The notes: generated by a model from the letters alone, not told the origin. A stretch of DNA of 64,000 nucleotides from ZC4RG20 sp963702105 (GCA_963702105.1 OY969712.1:744001-808000), one strand, 5' to 3'; numbered from the stretch's first letter, positions 24,691-34,438 are shown. Program-made: numbers and translations.

Positions 24691-26229
24691 TCAGAGTCCT
24701 CCGAGCTTTTGTGCCACGGCGTCGTAGTCGATCGGCCGCGTCGTATCCACGACGACGGCTTCGCGGAGCTCCTCGAGGGTCAGCGCCTCGGCGGTGCGGA
24801 GCTGCGCCTCGAGCACGGCCTCGGTCGCTTCCGAAGCGTCTCCCTGCGCGGCGGCGCGTGCGCGAACGCGCCGGCGCAGCGCCTCCTCGGGCGCTTCGCA
24901 GTCCAGGACTGCGAAGCGTGCGCCGAGCCGGGCCGCAAGCGCGCGAAAGTCTTCGCGTTTGATCCGCTCGAGAAAGGTCGCGTCCACGATGATGTCGAGG
25001 CCTGCACGGAGCGCCGCGGCTGCGCTGCGCTCGAGCGCTTCGTAGGTTGCGTACGTGCCTTCGGCGGCGTAGCGCCCCTCGCCGACCGCAAGATCCTCGT
25101 GCACGTCCGGCGCGACGCCGTGCAGGCGCTTGCGCTCGAGGTCCGAGCGCACGCGCAGCGCCGGCAGCCGCCCGATGAGCTCACTCGTGATCGTCGTCTT
25201 GCCGCTGGCCGAGAGCCCGTGCGCGATCGTGAGCTGCGGGGTCCGCGGGCGGATGAGCTCGTCCGCGAGTAGCAGGTAGGGCCGGACGCGACCCTCGAAA
25301 TCCGCAACGCCGGCGCTCGTCTCCGCGCCCTTGAGCAGCCTGACCTTCGCGCGCACGAGCGCGCGATACACGAGATAGAACGGGAGCACTTCGAGGCCTT
25401 CGTAGTCGCCCGTGATCTCGAGGTAACGGTTCAGGAACTCGAAAGCGAAATCGCGGCGGCCGTGCGCCACGAGGTCCATGACGAGAAAGCCGGCCTCGTC
25501 GAGGACGTCGGTGGTGCGCAGGTCGGCGCTGAACTCGAGCGCGTCGAACGGGACGATGCGCCCGTCGAGGACGACGAGGTTTTCGACGTGCAGGTCGCCG
25601 TGTCCTTCGCGTACGCGGCCGGCCCGCGCACGAGCCGCGAACAGCGGCGTCAGGTTTGCCTGCCGCCGCACGGTCCATGCGCGCAGCGCGTCGAGCGCGT
25701 ACGGCCGCTGCGCCTTGCGCAGGGCGGTTTCGAGCTCGTCGAGATTGTGCGCGGCCTGCCCGGGCGCGGCCGCGGTCTCGCTCGCGGGCTGGGCCGCCTG
25801 AAAGCGGGCGAGCAGATCCGCGAGGCCGCGGATCTGTGCGGGCGAGACGGCGTTCGCCGCGAGGGCTCGGTCGAGGACGGCCTCGGCGGGGAACTCGCGC
25901 AGCTTGACCGCGTACTCGACCGCGGGCTCGGCACCGATCCGCGGCGCTTCGGGTCGGCCGCCGATCGGTACCACGTCGAGGTAGAGCTCGGGTGCGAGCC
26001 GGCGGTTCAGGCGCAGCTCCTCTTGGCAGAAGCGCCGCCTCTGCTCGAGCGTCGAGAAATCGAGAAAGTCCAGCCGCAAGGGCTTCTTGATCTTGTAGGC
26101 GAACGCCCCCGTCAGGAGCACGAACGAGATGTGCGTCTCGACAACGTCGACGCCCTGGACGGCGTGCGGATAGCACGCCGGATCGCGCAGCACTTGGACG
26201 AGTCGGCGTGTGGAATCCAGGTCGTTCAT
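24691..26229 (-). CDS. APH-like kinase fused to AAA P-loop kinase (COG2187-COG0645)
   Basis: 512 aa from ATG 26229 (open frame from 26322). The N-terminal about 340 residues are an aminoglycoside phosphotransferase-like fold with GHGDLHVENLVVLDG as catalytic loop and PFDALEF as the metal site. The C-terminal about 170 residues are a P-loop kinase with GLSASGKTT (Walker A). The fusion is common in proteobacteria and usually annotated as a bifunctional APH/ATP-binding protein with unknown substrate; antibiotic resistance should not be assumed. Ends 5 bases before the FAD/Fe-S dehydrogenase start. Confidence 0.85.
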   Translation of the reverse strand: MNDLDSTRRLVQVLRDPACYPHAVQGVDVVETHISFVLLTGAFAYKIKKPLRLDFLDFSTLEQRRRFCQEELRLNRRLAPELYLDVVPIGGRPEAPRIGAEPAVEYAVKLREFPAEAVLDRALAANAVSPAQIRGLADLLARFQAAQPASETAAAPGQAAHNLDELETALRKAQRPYALDALRAWTVRRQANLTPLFAARARAGRVREGHGDLHVENLVVLDGRIVPFDALEFSADLRTTDVLDEAGFLVMDLVAHGRRDFAFEFLNRYLEITGDYEGLEVLPFYLVYRALVRAKVRLLKGAETSAGVADFEGRVRPYLLLADELIRPRTPQLTIAHGLSASGKTTITSELIGRLPALRVRSDLERKRLHGVAPDVHEDLAVGEGRYAAEGTYATYEALERSAAAALRAGLDIIVDATFLERIKREDFRALAARLGARFAVLDCEAPEEALRRRVRARAAAQGDASEATEAVLEAQLRTAEALTLEELREAVVVDTTRPIDYDAVAQKLGGL

Positions 26230-26387
26230 GGGCGGCAGGAGCCCGTCACCGCGAAGGTCTGGCGCGAGTCTAACAGGTCCGAGGGTTACGTTTCGGCGCG
26301 CTCCATGTCTCTCGCGCCGCATTTTGTATAGACTGCACGCGGCGCCGGGCGCACGCCGGCGCCCGTTAGGCCAAGGGGGTTACCAAT

Positions 26388-28097
26388 TTGAACGGCGATA
26401 GCTCGACGAACGGGCGCCGGCCTCGGAGGATCGTCAAGGTCACCGCGCGGGGCGCCGAACTGCTCCACAATCCCATTCTGAACAAGGGCACCGCGTTTTC
26501 CGCCGAGGAGCGGCAGCAGTTCGATCTCGAGGGGCTGCTGCCCGTGCGCAGCAAGAATATCGCGCAGCAGGCTCGGCGGATCTATGCCCAGCTGCAGACC
26601 CAGTCCGACCCTCTGCAGAAGTACGTCCTGCTGGCCGCGCTGCTGAACCGCAACGTACATCTCTTTTACCGCGTGCTACAGGATCATCTCGAAGAGCTCA
26701 TGCCGATCGTCTACACGCCGACAGTCGGCTCGGCCGTGCAGCATTTCAGCCGCGTGTTCCAGGGCGGCGGCGGCATCTGGATTACGCCCGACATGAAGGG
26801 CCGCATGGCGGACGTCCTGCGCCGTGCCGTGGGCCGCAAGCAGGTGCGGCTGCTCGTCGTGACCGATAACGAATCCATCCTCGGCATCGGCGACCAGGGG
26901 GCGGGCGGCATGGCCATCTCGGTCGGCAAGCTCGCGCTCTATACCTCCGCGGCCGGCATCGATCCGGCGCTCTCGATGCCCGTGAGCCTCGATTTCGGCA
27001 CGGACAACGAAGAGCTGCTCGCGGACGATCAGTACCTCGGCTGGCCCACGCGCCGCATGCGCGGCGAGGCCTACATGGAGCTCGTGGACGAGTTCGTGGA
27101 GGCCGTGCGCACCGTCATTCCGGGCGCGCTCGTGCAGTGGGAGGACTTCCGCAAGGACAACGCGCTCAGGATTCTGGATCGCTTCGTAGACCTCGTGCCT
27201 TCGTTCAACGACGACATCCAGGGCACGGGCGCCGTCGTCATGGCCGGCCTCAATACGGCGCTCGCCATCAAGAGCGAGCGGCTGGCCGCGCAGCGCATCG
27301 TGATCCTCGGCGCGGGTGCCGCGGGCCTCGGCGTCGCGCGTCAGATCAAGACGCAGCTGGCCGAGGAGGGCGTCGCGGAGGCCGAGCGCAGCGGCGTCGT
27401 GGCGGTGCTCGACCGCAATGGCCTGCTCGTCGACGATGCGAAGATCATCGATCCCTACAAGCGCGAGCTCGCGTGGCCGGCTGCGCTTGCCGCGAAGTTC
27501 GGATTGGCCGACACGCGCGAGCGGCTGCTCCTCAACGTCGTCCGCGCCTACCGGCCGACGACTCTGATCGGCGTTTCCGGCGTCGGCGGCGCCTTCGGCG
27601 AGCAGGTCGTGCGCGAGATGGCGGCCCATTGCGAGCGCCCCGTGATCTTCCCGTCCTCGAATCCCGTCACGAATTCCGAGGCGAAGCCCGCGGACCTCTA
27701 TGCCTGGACGGAAGGGCGCTGCCTCGTCGCGGCGGGGAGCCCGTTCGCCGACGTCGAATGGAACGGCCGCCGCCACCGTGTCGGGCAAGGCAACAACGTC
27801 TTCATCTTCCCCGGTCTCGGGCTCGGGGCGCTCGCGGCGCGCGTCAAGCGCGTGACGAACGGTATGACGAATGCGGCCTCTCGCGCACTCGCGACGCTCG
27901 TCACGCAGGAGGAGCGCGACGCCGGGCTGCTGTTTCCGGCCGTGACTCGGCTGCGCGCTGTCTCCTTGCACATCGCGATCGCCGTGGCGCTTCAGGCCGT
28001 GGACGAGGGAGTGGCCGAGGTCGGCGCCGACGAGGTCGAGGCGCGCGTCCGCGCCGAGATGTGGGAGCCGGAATACCCGGATTACGAGCCCGCCTGA
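26388..28097 (+). CDS. maeA: NAD-dependent malic enzyme
   Basis: 569 aa. Starts at TTG 26388, 5 bases after an AAGGGGGTT Shine-Dalgarno, with no better start. Malic-enzyme hallmarks: MPIVYTPTVGSAVQHFS, RLLVVTDNESILGIGDQGAGGMAI (VTD-xx-ILGLGD type), the metal-binding ED in QWEDF, FNDDIQGTG and the NAD Rossmann IVILGAGAAGLGVARQI. The length matches the large (about 565 aa) MaeA/SfcA class. Catalyses oxidative decarboxylation of malate to pyruvate in the cytoplasm. Single-gene transcript, convergent with the ankyrin gene 30 bases away. Confidence 0.95.
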   Translation: MNGDSSTNGRRPRRIVKVTARGAELLHNPILNKGTAFSAEERQQFDLEGLLPVRSKNIAQQARRIYAQLQTQSDPLQKYVLLAALLNRNVHLFYRVLQDHLEELMPIVYTPTVGSAVQHFSRVFQGGGGIWITPDMKGRMADVLRRAVGRKQVRLLVVTDNESILGIGDQGAGGMAISVGKLALYTSAAGIDPALSMPVSLDFGTDNEELLADDQYLGWPTRRMRGEAYMELVDEFVEAVRTVIPGALVQWEDFRKDNALRILDRFVDLVPSFNDDIQGTGAVVMAGLNTALAIKSERLAAQRIVILGAGAAGLGVARQIKTQLAEEGVAEAERSGVVAVLDRNGLLVDDAKIIDPYKRELAWPAALAAKFGLADTRERLLLNVVRAYRPTTLIGVSGVGGAFGEQVVREMAAHCERPVIFPSSNPVTNSEAKPADLYAWTEGRCLVAAGSPFADVEWNGRRHRVGQGNNVFIFPGLGLGALAARVKRVTNGMTNAASRALATLVTQEERDAGLLFPAVTRLRAVSLHIAIAVALQAVDEGVAEVGADEVEARVRAEMWEPEYPDYEPA

Positions 28098-28127
28098 AGC
28101 GAGCGTCGGCTCGCGCGCTGCGCGCCT

Positions 28128-29732
28128 TCAGCCCTTGTCGGCCTTCTCGGCCCGCGCGGCCCGCGCGGCCTGCGAGGTCGCGACGGCCTGCGCTCGAGCG
28201 GCATCCTGCGCGGATGCGGCGGCGGCGTTGCCCGCCTGGGCGTCCATGAGCTTCTTGATCAGGTCCGCCGTGCTCTGGTGCACGACGCCTTCCTTGCCCG
28301 CGAAGCCGAAACCGCCCGCCTTGCCGAGCGCCGTGTCGAGCGGCGTGAAGCCGCGAGCGTCGCGCACGTCGAGCCGGGCTCCGTGCTCGGCCAGGAAGCG
28401 GACGACGTCGTCGTAGCCCTGCAGCGCGGCGCCGTGCAGTGCAGTGCGGCCGCGGCCGTCCGTCGCGTTGATGTCGAGCCCCTGATCGAGCAGCAGCTGG
28501 ATGGCTGCGATGGCCTCAGGCTGGGTCTTGTAACGGCCCGTGGTGTCCTGCTCTTCCGAGCCGAGTCCCGCAGCCGCCATGAGCGGATTGATGCCCTGCT
28601 TCGTCGCTATCTTCGGATTCGCGCCGTGCGCGAGCAGCAGCTTCATGGCCGGCAGGTCTCCGGCCTTTGCGGCGCGCAGAAGCGGCGTCGTGCCCGTCGT
28701 CAACATCATGTCGTTGCCGCGGTCGAGCTTGGCACGGTAGGGCGGCAGCTTCTCGAGCTCCGCGTTGACCTTGGCGCCGTGCTCGATGAGCAGGCGCGCG
28801 ACGTCGAGCGCGCTGTGCTTGTTGTCGAGCACGTAAGGCGCGGGCCGGTTCGAGGCCGGCATCGTGTTGAAGTCGATCGCCGCATAGAGTGCGCCGCGCC
28901 CCGTATCGTCGTACAGGTTCGGATCGGCCCCGGCCTGGACGAGCGCCGCGGCAACGTCGTAGTGGCCGTTGATGAGCGCGGAAACCGTGGGGCTGATGCC
29001 GTCGGGCGTCGTCATGTTCGCGTCCGCGCCGAGCTTGAGCAGCGTCTGCACGCTGTCGAGACAGCCCTGGCGCGCCGCAAACAGCAGCGGCGTCATGGCG
29101 CCCGGCGGCAGCCACTTGGCGCGCGGCTCGGCCGTGACCTGCCGCTGCCATTGCTCCTCGCTCGAGCGCGCGTTCACCTCGGCGCCGTGCTTGACGAGCG
29201 CCTCGACGACGGCCGGATGGCACTCGGCGGCGGCCCACATGAGTGCCGTCTGCCCGTGCCAGCGCTCACGCGCATGGACGTTCGCGCCGCGGTCGAGCAG
29301 GAGCTCGACGGCCTTCGCGTTTCCCGTACGGGACGCGGTCATGAGGACGGTCTGGCCTTCGTTGGTCGTCTCGTTGACGTCGGCGCCGTGATCGAGCAGC
29401 GCGGCGAGCATCTCGGCATCCCCGTTTTGCGCTGCGAGATAGAGCGGGGTCACGTCGAAGTCGTTGCGGGCCTTTGGATCGGCGCCCGCCTCGAGCAGGC
29501 GCTTGGCCAGATCGAGGTCGTTGTTACGGACGGCCCACATGAGCGCCGTCGTGCCGTCGGCCTCGGCCGCTTTCACGTCTGGCTTCTCGGCGAGCAGGCC
29601 GACGGCGGCCGCGTGGTCTCCGGCGCGCGCGGCGTCGAGAAGCGGCTCGGCGCCCGAGGCGAATGCCGCGCCGGCCGCGAGCATGGCCGCGGCCGCGAGG
29701 GCCGAGGTCCCGAAGACGAAATTCAAGCGCAT
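28128..29732 (-). CDS. exported ankyrin-repeat protein
   Basis: 534 aa with a Sec signal peptide (to about GAAFASG), start supported by GGGGGAAC upstream of ATG 29732. About ten to twelve ankyrin units fill the protein, each with the TALMWAA/TPLLxAA turn and the LLDxGADxN loop. A short insert near residues 300-345 carries KLPPYRAKLDRG. The C-terminus is Ala-rich and charged. Probably a periplasmic protein-interaction scaffold. It lies 52 bases downstream of the DUF1552 gene on the same strand. In related genomes ankyrin proteins accompany DUF1592/DUF1552 pairs; the DUF1592 partner is missing here. Confidence 0.88.
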   Translation of the reverse strand: MRLNFVFGTSALAAAAMLAAGAAFASGAEPLLDAARAGDHAAAVGLLAEKPDVKAAEADGTTALMWAVRNNDLDLAKRLLEAGADPKARNDFDVTPLYLAAQNGDAEMLAALLDHGADVNETTNEGQTVLMTASRTGNAKAVELLLDRGANVHARERWHGQTALMWAAAECHPAVVEALVKHGAEVNARSSEEQWQRQVTAEPRAKWLPPGAMTPLLFAARQGCLDSVQTLLKLGADANMTTPDGISPTVSALINGHYDVAAALVQAGADPNLYDDTGRGALYAAIDFNTMPASNRPAPYVLDNKHSALDVARLLIEHGAKVNAELEKLPPYRAKLDRGNDMMLTTGTTPLLRAAKAGDLPAMKLLLAHGANPKIATKQGINPLMAAAGLGSEEQDTTGRYKTQPEAIAAIQLLLDQGLDINATDGRGRTALHGAALQGYDDVVRFLAEHGARLDVRDARGFTPLDTALGKAGGFGFAGKEGVVHQSTADLIKKLMDAQAGNAAAASAQDAARAQAVATSQAARAARAEKADKG

Positions 29733-29784
29733 CGCGAGTTCCCCCGAGCCTTTCGATCCGCGCGTACCGATCCGCCGGCGCGCC

Positions 29785-31107
29785 TCAGAGTTCCGTCACC
29801 GTGCCCGTGCTGTCGCCGAGTTTCTCGAGCGGCACGTCGGCCTTGTGCAGCATCGTGAGCACGAGGTTCGTCATGGGGGTGTGGTCCTCGCACTTGATGT
29901 GCTGACCGCCGTTGAGTCGCCCCATGCCGCCGCCGATGACGAAATTCGGCAGCGGGAAGTGATCGTGCGCGTTGCTGTTGCTCATGTTGCTGCCGTAGAG
30001 CAGCATCGTGTTCTCCAGCAGCGTGCCGTCCCCGTCCTGCACGGCCTCGAGCTTCTTGAGCAGCCGCGTGAACAGCGTGACGTGGTAGTTCTGAATGCGT
30101 GCGTTCATGGCCATCTTGTCGGGCCGGTTCTGATGGTGCGAGACGGCGTGATGGCCTTCCTGCACGTCCACCTGCGGGTAGGTGCGGTTGCTGAGCTCGC
30201 GCGCCATCTGGAAAGTCTGCACGCGCGTGATGTTGGCCTGATAAGCGAGCGTCATGAGGTCGAACATGATGTCGACGTGGTCGGCGTAGACGAACGGGAT
30301 GCCCGGAGGCGCCTGCGGGATCACGAGATCCTTGTTCTGCGCGACCTGCGCCTCGGCATGCTCGAGCCGGCGCTCGATCTCGCGAACGCTCTCGAGGTAT
30401 TGGTCGAGCTTGTCGCGGTCGTGCGCGCCGAGCTGCCCCTTGAGCGACTGCGTCTGCTGCGAGACGGCGTCGAGAATGCTGCGGTCCTCGCGCCGGCGCG
30501 CGATCTGCTCCTCGACGCTGCCGCCGTCGCCGAACATGCGCTCGAAGACCTTGCGCGGATTGATCTCGATGGGCAGCGGCGTCGTGTGCGTGTGCCAGGA
30601 GATGTTGTTCATGTAGATGCAGCCGTAGTCGCGGTCGCAGGCGCCGATCAGCGAGGAGTGGTCCTCGGTGCCGAGCTCCATCGAGGGCAGGATCGTGTCC
30701 TGCCCGAAGACCCGGGCCGCGTATTGGTCGGCCGTGACGCCCGCGTAGGCGTCGACGCCCTGCGTCGGCTTCGGGCGCACGCCGCTGAGCCACGTGGTCG
30801 GGCTCAGAGAGTGCACGGCCGTCGAATCGGCCGCGCGATGATGCAGGCCGCTGACGATCGCGAGCTTGTCGCGCCAGGGCGCGAGCGGAGAGAGGATGGA
30901 CTTGAATTCGAAGTCGCGCCCGACCTTGTCCGGCGTCCACTGACCCATGATCGCGCCGTGCGGCACGTAGATGAAACCGAGCTTCGGCGACTGTTTGATC
31001 GTGCTCGCGAAGGCCGGGACCATCGCATCCAGGAGGGGCAGCGCCAGCGTGGCTCCCATGCCGCGCAGGAAGGTTCGACGTGGAAGCTGCTTCTTCGTGA
31101 TGAACAT
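29785..31107 (-). CDS. DUF1552 protein with twin-arginine signal
   Basis: 440 aa from ATG 31107 (GGGAGAGAG upstream). LPRRTFLRGMGATLALPLLD is a Tat-type export signal, implying folding or cofactor loading before export. The rest follows DUF1552: LGFIYVPHGAIMGQW, GLHHRAADSTAVHS, YMNNISW, LEHAEAQVAQN, TRVQTFQMARELSNRTY, LYGSNMSNSNAHDH. The family resembles sulfatase/alkaline phosphatase-like (DUF1501) proteins and is of unknown function. Operon with the ankyrin gene. Confidence 0.88.
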   Translation of the reverse strand: MFITKKQLPRRTFLRGMGATLALPLLDAMVPAFASTIKQSPKLGFIYVPHGAIMGQWTPDKVGRDFEFKSILSPLAPWRDKLAIVSGLHHRAADSTAVHSLSPTTWLSGVRPKPTQGVDAYAGVTADQYAARVFGQDTILPSMELGTEDHSSLIGACDRDYGCIYMNNISWHTHTTPLPIEINPRKVFERMFGDGGSVEEQIARRREDRSILDAVSQQTQSLKGQLGAHDRDKLDQYLESVREIERRLEHAEAQVAQNKDLVIPQAPPGIPFVYADHVDIMFDLMTLAYQANITRVQTFQMARELSNRTYPQVDVQEGHHAVSHHQNRPDKMAMNARIQNYHVTLFTRLLKKLEAVQDGDGTLLENTMLLYGSNMSNSNAHDHFPLPNFVIGGGMGRLNGGQHIKCEDHTPMTNLVLTMLHKADVPLEKLGDSTGTVTEL

Positions 31108-31639
31108 CGCGCTCTCTCCCGTATCCGGTGCAATGCGGAGCCGCCGCAGCCGACTCCAATCGACGGCCGGGGCCTCGCCTTCTGCGCCGGCCGGCACCGG
31201 CGCCACGGCCGTCTTAACCGCTCAGCTTAGCAACAATCTCGGGCGTGTCCACTCGCGCGCCTCAAGAATTACGAAAGCCTGCGCGCACTTGCGTGCGCGG
31301 ACCGGGCCGTTCGGATTAAGGCGTTGATGCGGAAGGGCTAACCGCACTCTCGGTGCCGCTGCTCGATCCGGTTGGACCGGCACGGCGGGGCCCTGGGGGC
31401 CCGGGACGCGGCGAGCGCGGCCCGAACCGGCGGGTTCGTGTGGCGGACGAGCGACCCCTCGCCCGGTAGCGTGCGGGGCGGGCGGCGGCTGCGCGCGGCG
31501 GCGAGGCCGGGCGGCGATTCGGGGCGGCGATTCCGGGCTCGATCCGGGCGCAGCGGGCTTATCATGCACCCGGTAATCTCGCCGCCGGCATGCGCCCATA
31601 GCCGCTCATATGGCCCACCGGGCCCGAGGAGGATGAGAC
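31108..31639. other. divergent intergenic region, no gene recognised
   Basis: 532 bases between the divergent DUF1552 and DUF6152 genes. Open frames are GC-rich shadows without start signals. The GAGGAGG at 31627-31633 is the ribosome-binding site of the DUF6152 gene. No repeats or RNA motifs found. Confidence 0.5.
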
Positions 31640-32002
31640 ATGAGAAAGCTTCCCGCCCTTATCGCCGCGTTCGGGCTCGCAATGACCGCCTCGCCGGCGT
31701 TCGCACATCATTCGGCCGCGCAATACGACTTCTCCAAGACGGTGACGATGCACGGCAAGGTCAAGGTCATGGACGTGCAGAACCCGCACACGAAGCTCGT
31801 GCTCGAGCTGCAGGGCAAGGACGGCAAGATGCACGCCGTGACGTTCGAAGGGCAAAGCCGCAACAACATCTTCCGCCAGGGCTGGCGCCCGAGCCTGGTC
31901 AAGGCCGGCGACGAGATCACGGTCGGCATTGCGCCGCGCAAGGACGGCGGGGAAGGCGGCTACGTCGAGAGCTACAAGCTCGCGGACGGCACGGAGTTCT
32001 GA
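31640..32002 (+). CDS. DUF6152-like periplasmic protein, solo copy
   Basis: 120 aa, ATG 31640 with GAGGAGG just upstream. Signal peptide ends PAFA, giving a mature His-His-Ser-Ala N-terminus. NPH lies at mature residue 28 (VMDVQNPHTKL), followed by IFRQGWRPSLVKAGDEITV and a short C-terminus. It is shorter and more diverged than the other three copies and has no WEGDTLVVD partner beside it, so it may be a subfamily with a different partner. Followed directly by the paired hairpin repeat. Confidence 0.75.
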   Translation: MRKLPALIAAFGLAMTASPAFAHHSAAQYDFSKTVTMHGKVKVMDVQNPHTKLVLELQGKDGKMHAVTFEGQSRNNIFRQGWRPSLVKAGDEITVGIAPRKDGGEGGYVESYKLADGTEF

Positions 32003-32003
32003 A

Positions 32004-32100
32004 GAGAAAAAGGGGTCAGAGCCCTTTTTCTCCCCCGTGCGTCCGGGGCCGCTCCGTTTCGAGCCGCAGGCGAAAAAAGGGCTCTGACCCCTTTTTCTCG
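32004..32100. repeat. paired inverted hairpin repeats (GGGGTCAGAG family), copy B
   Basis: Unit 1 at 32004-32032 (GAGAAAAAGGGGTCAGAGCC and its mirror end) and unit 2, reversed, at 32071-32100. Both lie in the gap between two convergent genes, beginning 1 base after one stop and ending 2 bases before the other. Same arrangement as copy A. Confidence 0.85.
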
Positions 32101-32102
32101 CT

Positions 32103-32297
32103 TCAGTTCGGCTTCGGCAGGTCCGGGAAGTCCTGGAACATGTCGGCCTTCTTCTTGCGCTCGACGTACGGCCGGTACACCGTGGACGGCCCGTCGGGCT
32201 TCACGTCGAGGATGCCGCGGACGGTCCCGTTGTCCGTCGCCTTGGCCCAGCTCGTCTCGAACGTAGTGCGCACGATGGGCGCGAGGTTCGAGTGCAC
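32103..32297 (-). CDS. small hypothetical protein
   Basis: 64 aa from GTG 32297, with GGAACGAG upstream. Composition is protein-like (TSWAKATDNGTVRGILDVKP then DGPSTVYRPYVERKKKADMF, ending PDLPKPN) and codon use is host-like. It starts 34 bases after the Kdo hydroxylase stop, so it could be the last gene of that operon. No family recognised. Confidence 0.5.
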   Translation of the reverse strand: MHSNLAPIVRTTFETSWAKATDNGTVRGILDVKPDGPSTVYRPYVERKKKADMFQDFPDLPKPN

Positions 32298-32331
32298 GAT
32301 TCGCCGCTCGTTCCGCTCCTGCGGCGCGAGC

Positions 32332-33264
32332 TCACGCCGCCGTGGGCTCGGCCGGCCCCGCCGCGAGAATTCGAAACGGCGAAAGCTCCGGCAGGCGGCA
32401 GTTCTCGACCGGGACGAGCAGCGTCGTGACGAACGCGTACTGCCCGGTCAGCACCGAGTGGCTGATGCCGTCCGTGAAGACCATCCACGCCGACATGGGC
32501 GGGAAGCGGATCTCCATGTAGCCCGTGGGATCGTCTCGGAAACTCGGCGCCTCCTTCATGTGGTTGTGGATCCGGCGCATCGCGCGGTCGTAAGGGCTCG
32601 AGTCCACGACCTTGAACAGCGGATACATGCGCCCGAAGCCGCCGACGAGACCGCTGTACAGCCTGTCGAGCGGCGACTTCTCGAGCGAGACGCGAGGCTT
32701 GCCCTGCCGCGCCGCCGCCCATAGCTCGGCGCGCTTCTGCATGAGCGAGCCGAAGCTGCCCTTCGTGCCCCAGACGCGATCCCGCTCGGGATGCACGTTG
32801 ACGAAAAAGCGCAGAATGCGCGCGCCGTTCGTGGCCCCGTACGCGCCGGCATCGACGTGCACGAGCTCGTTGCTCGAGCGCGGCTTGAGCTTGCGGCCTT
32901 GCTCTTCGACGGGCCTGAAGCTCGTCGTGCCCATGGTCCAGCCGCTCGCGTAATCCGGCAGCACACGGCGCAGGTACGTCTCGACGCGCCGGCCATGGCT
33001 GCGCAGGATACCCTCGACCCGGCTCTGAACCTCGGGCGGCGCCTCGAAGCGCGGGACCGAGTCCGACTCGGGATGGTAGCTCACGTTCTTCGTCTTGAGC
33101 TCGGCCGGCAGCCCCTCGCGAAGAAAGTCGAGTTCCTCGGACGAAGGCAGCTCGACTGGGCAACGCTCGAAGTAGACGACTTCCGAGCGCTCGAGCGCCT
33201 CCTCGATCTGGTGCGGGGTCGCGGACCCAAAGTCGTGGAGCGGATACAGCGGGTGGGCGGTCAT
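32332..33264 (-). CDS. kdoO: Kdo 3-hydroxylase (Fe(II)/2-oxoglutarate dioxygenase)
   Basis: 310 aa, the family length. VHVDAGAYGATNGARILRFF contains the HxD iron-binding pair; ISHSVLTGQYAF supplies the distal His and LLVPVE follows. N-terminal YFERCPVELPSSEELDFL fits the PF11004 Kdo-hydroxylase pattern. KdoO hydroxylates position 3 of the inner-core Kdo sugar of lipopolysaccharide at the inner membrane. It is adjacent to a GT9 glycosyltransferase on the same strand (6 bases apart), consistent with a lipopolysaccharide inner-core operon. Confidence 0.8.
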   Translation of the reverse strand: MTAHPLYPLHDFGSATPHQIEEALERSEVVYFERCPVELPSSEELDFLREGLPAELKTKNVSYHPESDSVPRFEAPPEVQSRVEGILRSHGRRVETYLRRVLPDYASGWTMGTTSFRPVEEQGRKLKPRSSNELVHVDAGAYGATNGARILRFFVNVHPERDRVWGTKGSFGSLMQKRAELWAAARQGKPRVSLEKSPLDRLYSGLVGGFGRMYPLFKVVDSSPYDRAMRRIHNHMKEAPSFRDDPTGYMEIRFPPMSAWMVFTDGISHSVLTGQYAFVTTLLVPVENCRLPELSPFRILAAGPAEPTAA

Positions 33265-33270
33265 GGTTGT

Positions 33271-34438
33271 TTAGCTCTGCGTCTCATCAATCTGCGGCCC
33301 TTGTCTGCGGCCCTTGTCTGCGGCTCCATCCGCGGCGCCCTCGTGCACGCCGCGCACGTCGCCGGCGCCCGGCACGATGCCGCGCTCGGCGAACGCGAGA
33401 TCGAGCTTCTCGACAACGTCCTCGACGCGGATCAGGTCCATGGCGTTCGGGTCGCGCACGCGTCTTCCCCAGCGGAGCTCCTGGACGGACTTGCCGAACT
33501 CGCGGCTGACGGCCTCCGGATACTTGTCCACGACGAGGTGCTGACTGAAGTACGGGCCCGTCCGGAGTCGGTTCGAACGTCGCGTAGAGCCCGACGACCG
33601 GCGTGCCGACGGCCGTCGCCATATGCGCAGGACCGGAGTCTGGACACAGTACGACGGTCGCTCGCTCGAGCAGCGCGAGAAGCTGTTTGAGACTCGTTTG
33701 CCCGATGAGGTTGCGCGGCCGTGACTTCGCGAGCTTCATGATGCCCTGCCCGTAGTCATTCTCGATCTGCGTCGTCCCGCCCGTCAGCAGCACCTGTGCG
33801 CCGTAGCGGTCATGGGCGTAATCGGCGATTCGAGCATAGCACTCGATGCGCCAATTTCGGTAGTTGCGAAAACGCTGGCCCGTGCAGGGGCTGATGACGA
33901 GAACGGGGCGCGCGGGATCGACGAGCGCCGCCGCGGCGTCGCGGTCGGCCGAGTCGAGGGGGATATCCCAGCGCGGCGTCCCGCGCGCTATGCCGAGCGC
34001 CTCGGCGAACTCGAACAGCCCGTCCATGACGTGCCGGCGCGGCCGCGCGGGAATGTGGCGATTGCAGAAATACCATTGCCAGTCGCGGGCGCGGGCCCGG
34101 TCGAAGCCGAGCCTCACGTCGGCGCGGACCATGAGGCTCGCGAGGTTCGCTCGCATCGAGGCGTGCATGGCGAGCAGCACCGGAAAGCGGCGTCCAGCTA
34201 GCGCGCGCCGAAGGTCCGCGTAGCCCCCGAGGCCGCGCGCCTTGTCGAGCACGGCGAACTCGACGCCTTCGAGGCCGCGCAGCAGGCCGTGCTCGACGCG
34301 CCCGACGATCCACGTGACGCGGGTGGCCGGCCACGCATCCTGGATCGCGCGGACGACCGGGACCGTATGGCAGGTGTCTCCGATCGCGGAGAGGCGGACG
34401 ATGCAGAGTTCCGGCGGCGGGGCGGAGACGACGCCCAA
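33271..34438 (-). pseudogene. GT9 heptosyltransferase-like glycosyltransferase, frameshifted near 33575-33580
   Basis: Start is TTG 34438, just after GAGGAAAC. The ADP-heptose:LPS transferase fold is clear: IVRLSAIGDTCHTVPVVRA at the N-terminus, LLTGGTTQIENDY, LIGQTSLKQLLALL, and the donor site VVLCPDSGPAHMATAVGTPVVGLYAT. Immediately after GLYAT the frame is lost. Dropping one T around 33577 gives the natural continuation SNRLRTGPYFSQHL, then KYPEAVSREFGKS and MDLIRVEDVVEKL, ending at 33271. Corrected length is about 388 residues. It would act in lipopolysaccharide core assembly with KdoO. The damage removes about 100 conserved residues if real. Confidence 0.85.

Noticed and set aside
24691..26229. 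Aminoglycoside resistance gene
   Set aside because: APH-like fold only; the APH-AAA fusion is a widespread chromosomal family with unknown substrate.
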